A stretch of DNA of 52,352 nt from an uncultured Pelagibacteraceae bacterium. Its GTDB lineage: Bacteria > Pseudomonadota > Alphaproteobacteria > Pelagibacterales > Pelagibacteraceae. Below the pieces are notes generated by a model. The model made no database searches and was not told where the DNA came from. It saw only the letters and a list, made by a program, of their open reading frames with translations. The DNA is taken from the NCBI GenBank assembly GCA_902564265.1, contig CACFAI010000006.1, positions 1-52,352 of the forward strand. Reading direction: 5' to 3'. A program made the translations under genes and the position numbers. Shown piece by piece: positions 45,993-52,352 of the stretch. Numbering within the stretch: the first letter of the stretch is position 1; each line of letters begins with the position of its first letter.

Positions 45993-46637
45993 TTACTGAA
46001 TAGTTTTGTTGCTAAAGTTATCTTTAAGATAAGTATTAATTATTTGCTCTAATTTTTCTTTTCTAAAATTTAGATTTTTTGTCTCCAAAAGCATTTGTTT
46101 TTCCTCGAGTGTGAAAGGCGAGGCCATTGCTAAAGTATTAATTGTCTGACTTAAGTCTTGTTTTTCAAATTCTTTCCAATTTATCAAATAACCTTGTTTT
46201 TCAAATAAGGAACGTAAATTTTCAAAGATAAGTCTCAAATCTGAAAATTTTATAGGTTCTTTTTTTTCATTTAGATCTTCTTTAAAATCTTTATGGTCTA
46301 CTTCACAAGTCCTATAAGATTTTTCGCTTTCAATTTCCTTTATAATCTTAAATCTTATTAATCCATTTAATATTACAATGTATCTTCCATCATCAGTCTC
46401 GTTGAAACTTGTTATTTTTCCCATACATCCAATTTTAAATAGATCAGGTTTTTTATTATTCATAGACTTTTTCGGCTGTATCATTCCAATAATACGATCT
46501 GTCTTCATACTATCATCTATCATCTGGATATATCTCGGCTCAAAAATATTTAGTGGTGCTGAAGTATTTGGAAAAAAAATAAAATTCGATAAAGGAAAAA
46601 CAGGGATTTTATTAGGAATTTTTTTTTCATTATTCAT
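45993..46637 (-). CDS. Lon N-terminal (substrate-binding) domain protein
   Basis: The product has 214 residues. IPVFPLSNFIFFPNTSAPLNIFEPRYIQMIDDSM is the start of the PF02190-type Lon N-domain (only short pieces are needed to see it: PVFPLSNFIFFP and LNIFEPRY). IGCMGKITSFNETDDGRYIVIL follows. No ATPase or protease domain is present. The stand-alone domain is widespread in alphaproteobacteria with unknown role. Its stop abuts that of the UbiH-like gene. Confidence 0.9.
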   Translation of the reverse strand: MNNEKKIPNKIPVFPLSNFIFFPNTSAPLNIFEPRYIQMIDDSMKTDRIIGMIQPKKSMNNKKPDLFKIGCMGKITSFNETDDGRYIVILNGLIRFKIIKEIESEKSYRTCEVDHKDFKEDLNEKKEPIKFSDLRLIFENLRSLFEKQGYLINWKEFEKQDLSQTINTLAMASPFTLEEKQMLLETKNLNFRKEKLEQIINTYLKDNFSNKTIQ

Positions 46638-46643
46638 ATTTTA

Positions 46644-46652
46644 ATTGTAGCA
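46644..46652 (-). promoter_or_regulatory. Extended -10 promoter candidate for the Lon-domain gene
   Basis: On the minus strand TGCTACAAT forms an extended -10 (TGn plus TACAAT) that ends 6 bases before the ATG at 46637. The expected start site would be at or next to the ATG, suggesting a leaderless mRNA. No good -35 is seen. Confidence 0.3.
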
Positions 46653-46654
46653 AA

Positions 46655-46710
46655 GACACAGTTAAATATCTACAGATAAGGAATTATTATTCTGCCGCAG
46701 TAATTGTGTC
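46655..46710. repeat. Inverted repeat downstream of the SGNH gene
   Basis: GACACAGTTA at 46655-46664 and TAATTGTGTC at 46701-46710 are complementary except for one G-T wobble, with 36 bases between. The right arm touches the SGNH stop codon. It could form a hairpin at the 3' end of the carbamoyltransferase-cluster mRNA, but no U-tract follows, so it is not a classical terminator. Confidence 0.45.
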
Positions 46711-47703
46711 CTAATTTTTAGTAAAATTATATATTGTATTGCCAACTTTTTTATAACCCTCTTCATTGTAATGGCCAGACAACCCAAAAGGAAACAAGTT
46801 CAGGGGATTTTGATGTCTTAAAAAAACTTTTTCATGTATGTCAATAATTTCAATATCTAAATCTTTAACGATTTTCTTTACAGCGAGATAATTCGAATTA
46901 TCGTAATTATTATTGTAGCGAGGATATTCTGGAAGATAGATAAAATATAGCTGAGATTTATTTTCAGTAACAAGTTTTTTTGTAAGTTCAAGAACAGTTT
47001 TTAAATTATCATACAAATCTAGTTGAGGTTCAAAATAATTTGGTTGATTTTTCTTTGGCAAAAACTTATTAAGGGCTCCTCTTGCATTCTCAAGCTTTAC
47101 AAAATTTTTTATGTAATTAAGCTCTCTTCTTTTTTTTTCTTCGATTAAATTTCTTGCAAAATTATCAACTTTTGCCTGATTTTCCCTTAAATCTTGTTTA
47201 AAATTTTTATCATCTAAATATGATCTTAAAATTTCATCACTAAGTTCATTATTCAAGTTCATCAAGTCATTGCCTTCATAATATAACCAAAGAACTTTTT
47301 TTATTCCTGGTGTTAAATATTCTCTCAAGGTTGCATACTGACTTAAGGGTCCGACCCCGTTATTGCTAAGATTTAGAACTGATTTGTTTGAAAGATTTTT
47401 TAAAACAGAAGCAATGTCGTTTGGACTATTCACACATGCTCCGAATCCGAATGAGTCTCCTATAAGGGCATATTCAATTTTTTTTTTTTCCCAAACATCA
47501 TCTGGATTATTAAAACCAAATCTGTCGCTTTTATAAATTACCCAGTATCCATTTTCATTACAGTAGACAGTTTTAGAATTTGAAATACTTGATAGAGGAT
47601 AAAAATCTACATTTTTATTTAAGTAGTAAGATGGTGATACATTTACAACAACTTTTTTATCAGTCTTTTTAAGATCATTGTAAACTTCAAAAGTACTCCT
47701 CAT
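46711..47703 (-). CDS. SGNH-hydrolase-like domain protein (probable 3' half of a split gene)
   Basis: The product has 330 residues. YALIGDSFGFGACVNSP is SGNH block I with the nucleophile Ser, LNLSNNGVGPLSQYA is block II/III-like, and GLSGHYNEEGYKKVGN is the late block with His. The family includes esterases and O-acetyl-modifying enzymes of cell-surface polymers. Reading upstream of its ATG in the same frame continues as KNYD before MRSTFEVYNDL, which resembles the linker of membrane-SGNH fusion proteins. The ATG overlaps the stop of the membrane-protein frame (ATGA). It lies in the carbamoyltransferase cluster. Confidence 0.75.
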   Translation of the reverse strand: MRSTFEVYNDLKKTDKKVVVNVSPSYYLNKNVDFYPLSSISNSKTVYCNENGYWVIYKSDRFGFNNPDDVWEKKKIEYALIGDSFGFGACVNSPNDIASVLKNLSNKSVLNLSNNGVGPLSQYATLREYLTPGIKKVLWLYYEGNDLMNLNNELSDEILRSYLDDKNFKQDLRENQAKVDNFARNLIEEKKRRELNYIKNFVKLENARGALNKFLPKKNQPNYFEPQLDLYDNLKTVLELTKKLVTENKSQLYFIYLPEYPRYNNNYDNSNYLAVKKIVKDLDIEIIDIHEKVFLRHQNPLNLFPFGLSGHYNEEGYKKVGNTIYNFTKN

Positions 47704-48041
47704 ATCGTAATTTTTTCCCTCTTTTTTTTGTAACTTTCAGCTCTTTCATTCAAAGCGTTCTTATTAGTTCTGAATTTATCAAATATTGCGTATCCCTCAA
47801 AAATATATAAAGCGAAAAAGATGCTAATGAGAATTATTAGTAAATAGTCTTTAAAATTTTGTTTAAGAAAAAAAGTGAGTATTGAAACTACAACACAAGA
47901 AAATGAGATAACATAATATGAAATGTAGTATTCATTTTTGGTCCCATTCCAATAGATTTCAGATCTATAAAATGTGTAAATTAACAGAGAAAGTGAAAGG
48001 ACCAATAAACATGGTGAGAAAATTTTTCTTAAAATAACCAT
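47700..48041 (-). CDS. Membrane protein (probable 5' half of a split membrane-SGNH gene)
   Basis: The product has 113 residues. Three hydrophobic helices are visible (about 10-25, 38-58 and 67-87). The C-terminal tail is basic (NERAESYKKKREKITI). Near the end the mRNA has the -1 slippery heptamer A AAA AAG in the correct frame (47727-47721). A -1 shift there would run on into the SGNH frame and give a fusion of roughly 440 residues. Alternatives are a real two-gene arrangement with ATGA coupling, or a miscounted A-run. Confidence 0.7.
   Translation of the reverse strand: MVILRKIFSPCLLVLSLSLLIYTFYRSEIYWNGTKNEYYISYYVISFSCVVVSILTFFLKQNFKDYLLIILISIFFALYIFEGYAIFDKFRTNKNALNERAESYKKKREKITI
47721..47727 (-). 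promoter_or_regulatory. Candidate -1 frameshift slippery site A AAA AAG
   Basis: The mRNA reads TAC AAA AAA AAG AGG in the membrane-protein frame, so A AAA AAG has the phase required for tandem -1 slippage, the same heptamer used in E. coli dnaX. After a -1 shift the frame continues GAG GGA AAA AAT TAC GAT ATG into the SGNH gene. AGGGA follows directly, and a second A6 run lies close by. Confidence 0.5.
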
Positions 48042-48099
48042 TTTTTATACATTTACTCTATTTAAAATCAAAATCTGATATTTCTAGCATACATTTGTA

Positions 48100-49935
48100 T
48101 CAATCTAATTCAAATTCGTTGGCATAATTTTTATTCAATCTTGCATTTTGTTCTTTTTTATCAAGAATGCAGTTACCAATGACCAGATAATCTAGATCTG
48201 TACCCATAAAACAATTATAAGCATCAGTAGGTGTATTAACTATTGGTTCCCCCCTAACATTAAATGAAGTATTAACGATAATTGGGCAACCTGTTTTCTC
48301 TTTAAACTTTGATATCAGTTCATAAAAAAGCTTGTTTGTTTTTTCACTTACTGTCTGTATTCTTGATGAGTAATCTACATGAGTAACGGCAGGAACGAGT
48401 GATCTTTTTATATTTAGCTTTTCTATACCGAAAAGTTTTTTTTGTTCTTCGGTCATTTCTATCCTTTTTTGTTGATTAATTTCAGCTACCATTAACATGT
48501 ATGGACTTTCAACATTTATATTAAACCAATCTGACAAATCTTCTATTAAGATCGAAGGTGCAAAAGGTCTAAAACTTTCCCTATACTTTACTTTTAAGTT
48601 AAGGTTTTTTTGTGTTTTTTCAGATCTTGGGTCACCTAAAATTGATCTACTTCCCAAAGCTCTTGGTCCGAATTCCATACGTCCTTGAAACCAACCTATT
48701 GCTTTTTCTTGCGATAAATAATCGGAAGTTTCTTCAATTAAATCTTTTGTGGTTAGTGTTTTATATTTAGCTCCAGCAATTTTTAACTCTTTTTCTATTT
48801 CGTCTTGTGAGAACTCATTTCCTAAATAAGCACCTTTCATGTTATCATCTTTTTTAACAAATCTTTTATTTCCTTGATCTAGATGCCACAATGCTAAAGC
48901 AGCACCAATAGATCCACCAGCATCACCTGATGCTGGTTGTATCCAAATATTTTCGAAAATATTCTCCTTGAGGATTTTTCCATTTGCAACACAATTTAAT
49001 GCAACACCACCTGCTAAACATAAGTTTTTTATTTTATATTCTTTGCGAATTGACTTAGCTAATCGTATCATTATTTCTTCAGTTAATATTTGGATAGAGG
49101 CAGCTATATCCATATGAAATTGAGTAATTTCTTCCTTTGCAGGATCTCTTGGCTCCCGTCCAAATAAATTGTGAAAATTTTTATTAGTCATTGTCAACCC
49201 AGTTGCATAACTGAAATACTTTTGATCTAGTCTAAAAGTTCCATCTGATTTTATGTCAATTAATTTTCTTATCTTGTCTAGATAAATAGGTTGACCATAA
49301 GGAGCCAAACCCATAAGCTTGTATTCACCACTATTAACTTTAAATCCAACATAATAAGTAAAAGCTGAAAAAAGCAGACCAATTGAATGTGGAAAATGAA
49401 TTTCCTTTTTAATCTCTAGATTATTATTTTTACCAATAGCTACTGTCGTTGTGGCCCATTCTCCAACACCATCTGCAGTCAGAACAATAGACTCCTCAAA
49501 TGGAGATGGAAAAAAAGCACTTGCAGCATGACTAAGATGATGATCTGAAAAAAAAATATTTCTATCAGAAGTATAATTTTTGTCGTGTTCTTTTAGTTTA
49601 GTAAATAAAAAATTTTTTTGGAATAACTTTTCTTTGATCCATATTGGTATTGCTTTACTAAATGAAATAAAGCCTTTAGGCGCAAATGCAACATAGGTCT
49701 CAATTAGACGTTCAAATTTCAAAAAAGGTTTTTCAAAAAAAACTATCTTATCTACCTCACTTAATTTTAATTTTGAGAAATTCAATACAAAATCAACCGC
49801 GTTTTTTGGATAACTTGCATCATGTTTTTTTCTTGTAAATCTTTCTTCCTGAGCAGCGGCTAATATTTCTCCATCTTTTAATAAACATGCCGCACTATCA
49901 TGATAAAAAGCGGAAATTCCTAGAATATAAGTCAC
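48100..49935 (-). CDS. Carbamoyltransferase (NodU/CmcH family)
   Basis: The product is 611 residues from a GTG start (MTYILGISAFYHDSAACLL). HHLSHAASAFFPSPFEES, LTADGVGEW, LAGGVALNCVANGK and FGPRALGSRSILGDPR are NodU/CmcH hallmarks. The C-terminus has an acceptor-binding YrdC-like region ending in NTSFNVRGEPIVNTP. It should transfer a carbamoyl group from carbamoyl phosphate to a hydroxyl on a sugar or secondary metabolite. The small DUF5989 and SxtJ-like genes lie upstream, an association seen in many bacteria. The acceptor is unknown; a surface glycan is plausible. Confidence 0.92.
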   Translation of the reverse strand: MTYILGISAFYHDSAACLLKDGEILAAAQEERFTRKKHDASYPKNAVDFVLNFSKLKLSEVDKIVFFEKPFLKFERLIETYVAFAPKGFISFSKAIPIWIKEKLFQKNFLFTKLKEHDKNYTSDRNIFFSDHHLSHAASAFFPSPFEESIVLTADGVGEWATTTVAIGKNNNLEIKKEIHFPHSIGLLFSAFTYYVGFKVNSGEYKLMGLAPYGQPIYLDKIRKLIDIKSDGTFRLDQKYFSYATGLTMTNKNFHNLFGREPRDPAKEEITQFHMDIAASIQILTEEIMIRLAKSIRKEYKIKNLCLAGGVALNCVANGKILKENIFENIWIQPASGDAGGSIGAALALWHLDQGNKRFVKKDDNMKGAYLGNEFSQDEIEKELKIAGAKYKTLTTKDLIEETSDYLSQEKAIGWFQGRMEFGPRALGSRSILGDPRSEKTQKNLNLKVKYRESFRPFAPSILIEDLSDWFNINVESPYMLMVAEINQQKRIEMTEEQKKLFGIEKLNIKRSLVPAVTHVDYSSRIQTVSEKTNKLFYELISKFKEKTGCPIIVNTSFNVRGEPIVNTPTDAYNCFMGTDLDYLVIGNCILDKKEQNARLNKNYANEFELD

Positions 49936-49944
49936 AGCTAATAA

Positions 49945-50094
49945 TTAAAAAATTGTATAAATAAATGGAGCAACAGCTGAACCTTGTGTCAAAACTATAA
50001 GTCCCCCAAAAATGAATAGTACAATTATAATTGGTAATAACCAATATTTCTTTCTAATTTTAAGAAATTCCCAAAATTCTTTTATAAAATTCAT
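49945..50094 (-). CDS. DUF5989-like small membrane protein
   Basis: The product has 49 residues and begins MNFIKEFWEFLKIRKKYWLLP. One membrane helix (IIIVLFIFGGLIVLTQ) is followed by GSAVAPFIYTIF, the short C-terminus typical of the DUF5989 proteins found next to carbamoyltransferases. It stops 9 bases before the carbamoyltransferase start and begins 4 bases after the SxtJ-like stop. Function is unknown; perhaps it recruits the transferase to the membrane. Confidence 0.8.
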   Translation of the reverse strand: MNFIKEFWEFLKIRKKYWLLPIIIVLFIFGGLIVLTQGSAVAPFIYTIF

Positions 50095-50098
50095 TTTT

Positions 50099-50467
50099 TT
50101 AAAATTGGTTTTTCATTTTACTTTTAGGTCCACTTTTCAAAATCCAATAAGAAGATTTGTTATTATATCTTAAATTTAATAAATCTTTTTTTAAGATTCT
50201 CATAAAAATTCCTGTAGGAGTAACTATTAGAAAAAATATTATTCCCATTATTAACGGCGAAATAACTTTACCTAAAACTATGCCAAACTTATACCAAATT
50301 TTATTTAAAGGCGTTAATATTGGCGAATTCAAAACCCCTAAAATTAAGAAAAAAATTGCGACAACTATAGACCAAATTCTAATTTCTTTATCATTAATCA
50401 AAGGATAGAAAGAAATCACTAAGAAAAATAAGAAAAAAACTAACCCAAAATTTTTATTTGACCCCAT
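50099..50467 (-). CDS. SxtJ-like membrane protein
   Basis: The product has 122 residues with three hydrophobic helices. The pattern PLNKIWYKFGIVLGKVISPLIMGIIFFL and the following TPTGIFMRILKKDLL match the SxtJ family, first noted in the saxitoxin cluster and common beside carbamoyltransferases. The C-terminus ends in basic and aromatic residues (YWILKSGPKSKMKNQF). It is the first gene of the cluster. Its biochemical role is not known. Confidence 0.8.
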   Translation of the reverse strand: MGSNKNFGLVFFLFFLVISFYPLINDKEIRIWSIVVAIFFLILGVLNSPILTPLNKIWYKFGIVLGKVISPLIMGIIFFLIVTPTGIFMRILKKDLLNLRYNNKSSYWILKSGPKSKMKNQF

Positions 50468-50575
50468 AAGAATTAATATTAATTTTATATTAAATTGCTC
50501 TACTTGTGAAATAATATTTAATAATTTTGATACTTGCTTAAATTTTAAAAAAATAATACTTTATTTAAATAATGT

Positions 50576-50650
50576 GCGGGCATAGCTCAGTGGTAGAGCG
50601 TCTCGTTGCCAACGAGAAGGTCGTGGGTTCAAGTCCCATTGCCCGCTCCA
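50576..50650 (+). tRNA. tRNA-Gly (anticodon GCC)
   Basis: This is a 75-base cloverleaf. The acceptor arm GCGGGCA pairs with TGCCCGC. The D arm is GCTCAGTGGTAGAGC. The anticodon stem TCTCG/CGAGA encloses the loop TTGCCAA with anticodon GCC, and the T arm is GTGGG-TTCAAGT-CCCAT. The discriminator T is followed by an encoded CCA. An open frame that starts in it is not real coding. Confidence 0.97.
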
Positions 50651-50665
50651 TTTAAAAATAAATAT

Positions 50666-51004
50666 ATGAGTGATTTAGCAGAAAAAAAATGTATCCCTTG
50701 TGAAGGTGGAATTCCAAGTTTTAAAATTGATGAGATACATAAATATCTTAAAAAGGTTGATGGTTGGGATGTAAAACCCGACGAACGTAAAAATTATTAT
50801 CTAATTAAAGAATTTAAATTTAAAAATTTTGTCGAAAGCCAAGATTTTGTAAATAGGGTTGGAAGTATAGCTGAAAGCGAAGGCCATCATCCTGATATTT
50901 GGTTTGGTTGGGGATATGCCAAAATTAAGATATTTACCCATGCAATAAATGGTCTTGCTGAAAGTGACTTTATACTTGCAGCTAAAATAGATAAAATTTC
51001 TTAG
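50666..51004 (+). CDS. phhB: 4a-hydroxytetrahydrobiopterin dehydratase (pterin carbinolamine dehydratase)
   Basis: The product is 112 residues from the ATG at 50666, 16 bases after the tRNA. A longer frame starts inside the tRNA and is rejected. YYLIKEFKFKNFVESQDFVNRVG, EGHHPDIWFGWGYAKIKIFTH and GLAESDFILAAKID match the family; the HHP and later His are catalytic. It recycles the pterin cofactor or acts on related carbinolamines. No aromatic amino-acid hydroxylase is in the window, so its partner is unknown. It overlaps purH tail-to-tail by 4 bases. Confidence 0.93.
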   Translation: MSDLAEKKCIPCEGGIPSFKIDEIHKYLKKVDGWDVKPDERKNYYLIKEFKFKNFVESQDFVNRVGSIAESEGHHPDIWFGWGYAKIKIFTHAINGLAESDFILAAKIDKIS

Positions 51005-52352
51005 TGTTTAAAATGTCTTGTCTTAGAAAAGACAAGGATAGTATTTGTTTTGTTTGCAAAATTTATAACTTCTTTATCTCTAATAGATCCACTTGGTTGA
51101 ATTATAGCCTCAACACCAGCTTGAACTAAAGTTTCAATTCCATCTATAAAAGGAAAAAAAGCGTCAGATGCAGCTACAACTTTTTCTTTACTATCAATTT
51201 TTCTCAATTTTTTCATTTTACTAACAGCAATCTTACAGCTATCCAGTCTACTTGGTTGTCCTGATCCTATCCCAATTGTTGCATTATTTTGAGAGATTAC
51301 AATTGCATTTGATTTTACAAATCTGCAAACATTAAATGTAAATAAAAGATTGTTGAGGGTTTCATTTGAGGGTTTTATTTTTGAGACAATTTTAAAATCA
51401 CTTTTTTTGAATATCTCAGTGTCAGAAGATTGTGAAAGAAAGTTATTCATAATTGATGTATTTTGTTCAAAATTAAGTTCTCTCAATGAGGTTGAGTCAA
51501 TCAATCTTAAATTTTTTTTCCTCTTTAATATCTTTAAAGCTGCACTTTCAAAACCGTTTGCAACAACTACTTCATAAAACTTACTTGAAATTGCTTTTGC
51601 AACTGTTTTATCAATTTTATAATTACATGAAATAATCCCCCCAAAAGCACTCGTAGGGTCACACTCATATGCTTTTAAATAGCTATTGATTTTTCTTTTG
51701 TCTAATGCAACTCCACAAGGATTTGCATGTTTGATAATTACTGTTGAATAATTTTTAGTAAATGATTTTGATAAGGACATACCTGTAAAAATATCGTTAT
51801 AATTATTATAACTTAATTTTTTTCCATTTAGTTGTTTTATATTTATTTCTTTGTTTAAAGAATAAACATTTGCGCTTTGATGAGGATTTTCTCCATATCT
51901 TAAATTTTCAATTAAATTTCCACCAATTAATTTTTTTTTTGGTGGTGGCGAATCATTACTAGTTTTATTTAAATAGTCTGTAATTTTTGTATCGTAATAT
52001 CCAGTCTCAAGAAAAGCTTCCCTTGCTAATATTTTTCTAAAATTAAGACTTGTTGACCCTTTATATTTATTCATTTCATTTTGAAGTGCAATATATTGAC
52101 TTTTGTCTGTAATGACCGTCACATCCTCATAATTTTTTGCTGCCGCTCTTACCAAAGTTGGTCCACCAATATCAATATTTTCAATTATTTTTTTATCATT
52201 TCCTGTTTTGACTGCCTCTTCAAAAGCATAAAAATTTACAATAACTAAATCTATCTTCTTGATATTAATTTTTTTAATTTGTTTTTGATGCCTTTTATTG
52301 TTCCTTTTGAACAAGATACCACCATAAAGTTTTGGATGTAAGGTTTTTACTC
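51001..52352 (-). CDS. purH: Bifunctional AICAR formyltransferase/IMP cyclohydrolase (5' truncated by window)
   Basis: About 449 C-terminal residues are present. The frame is open to the window edge, where VKTLHPKLYGGIL is the PurH IMP-cyclohydrolase motif, so the N-terminus lies outside; a TTG at 52314 is not the true start. IDLVIVNFYAFEEAV and NIDIGGPTLVRAAAKNY follow. The formyltransferase domain has IIKHANPCGVALD with the Lys-His pair and ends KTRHFKH. It completes IMP synthesis, using the AICAR also released by HisF. Confidence 0.97.
   Translation of the reverse strand, partial: VKTLHPKLYGGILFKRNNKRHQKQIKKINIKKIDLVIVNFYAFEEAVKTGNDKKIIENIDIGGPTLVRAAAKNYEDVTVITDKSQYIALQNEMNKYKGSTSLNFRKILAREAFLETGYYDTKITDYLNKTSNDSPPPKKKLIGGNLIENLRYGENPHQSANVYSLNKEINIKQLNGKKLSYNNYNDIFTGMSLSKSFTKNYSTVIIKHANPCGVALDKRKINSYLKAYECDPTSAFGGIISCNYKIDKTVAKAISSKFYEVVVANGFESAALKILKRKKNLRLIDSTSLRELNFEQNTSIMNNFLSQSSDTEIFKKSDFKIVSKIKPSNETLNNLLFTFNVCRFVKSNAIVISQNNATIGIGSGQPSRLDSCKIAVSKMKKLRKIDSKEKVVAASDAFFPFIDGIETLVQAGVEAIIQPSGSIRDKEVINFANKTNTILVFSKTRHFKH

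Noticed and set aside
50468-50575. Promoter of tRNA-Gly (TTGCTT-N17-TACTTT)
   Set aside because: The -10 match is poor and alternatives are equally good in this AT-rich stretch.
46600-50650. Genomic island integrated at tRNA-Gly
   Set aside because: I looked for a direct repeat of the tRNA 3' end near 46640-46710 and found none, and no integrase is present. The cluster may still be accessory, but tRNA-targeted integration is not supported.
50606-50665. Coding frame starting inside the tRNA and running into the pterin dehydratase gene
   Set aside because: The first 20 codons lie in tRNA-Gly and its spacer and have no family similarity; the ATG at 50666 gives the normal protein start.
52312-52314. 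TTG as the purH start
   Set aside because: The in-frame sequence before it (VKTLHPKLYGGI) is conserved PurH, so the gene continues past the window edge.

Overview
The window looks like a chromosomal segment of a marine SAR11-type alphaproteobacterium (Pelagibacterales). Base composition is strongly AT-rich, codons favour A/T, genes are packed with almost no spacers, and most neighbours overlap by ATGA or by shared tail-to-tail stops. Gene order matches the conserved alphaproteobacterial origin neighbourhood. No insertion sequence, CRISPR array, rRNA or prophage gene was seen, and no stretch over 300 bases lacks a gene.

Layout. (1) 1-10210: the 3' part of a malic enzyme gene, a cell-envelope pair (BON lipoprotein and LpoA-like protein) flanking rsmI, then rdgB, the chaperone set grpE-dnaK-dnaJ with an RpoH-like promoter before dnaK, a tiny membrane protein, dapB, nth and a PfkB kinase. 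(2) 10211-18451: a 35-residue ArfA-like ribosome-rescue peptide coupled to a winged-helix regulator, an L,D-transpeptidase-like protein, yggS, a divergent ThiE/TenI protein, a major porin, and DUF3576-leuS-lptE-holA. (3) 18448-36015: the origin region. Read leftward from the origin it runs hemE-hemH-hemJ-rho-(OGT-like, with a sulfotransferase on the opposite strand)-mnmE-mnmG-rsmG-parA-parB. Read rightward it runs ppsR-maf-aroE-coaE-dnaQ, then secB/fxsA, a Tim44-like protein and Smr. The 279-base gap between hemE and ppsR is the probable oriC, and a perfect 16-base parS lies inside rsmG. (4) 35998-42247: hslVU and a his cluster (hisB-H-x-A-F-E) containing an unknown exported protein, followed by HIT and GNAT proteins. 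(5) 42244-46637: lolA, ftsK, a degenerate UbiH-like flavoprotein and a Lon-N-domain protein. (6) 46711-50467: a carbamoyltransferase cluster (SxtJ-like, DUF5989, carbamoyltransferase, membrane protein, SGNH domain). (7) tRNA-Gly(GCC), a pterin dehydratase and a 5'-truncated purH.

The observations most worth checking are: the membrane/SGNH pair, which looks like one protein split across an A AAA AAG slippery heptamer; the unannotated mini-ArfA; the oriC candidate with repeated TTATACAT boxes; parS within rsmG; a terminator hairpin that encodes the end of the ThiE-like protein; and the sulfotransferase/OGT pair inserted in the otherwise conserved origin gene order.

All family calls come from reading motifs and gene order by eye. 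No database search was run.
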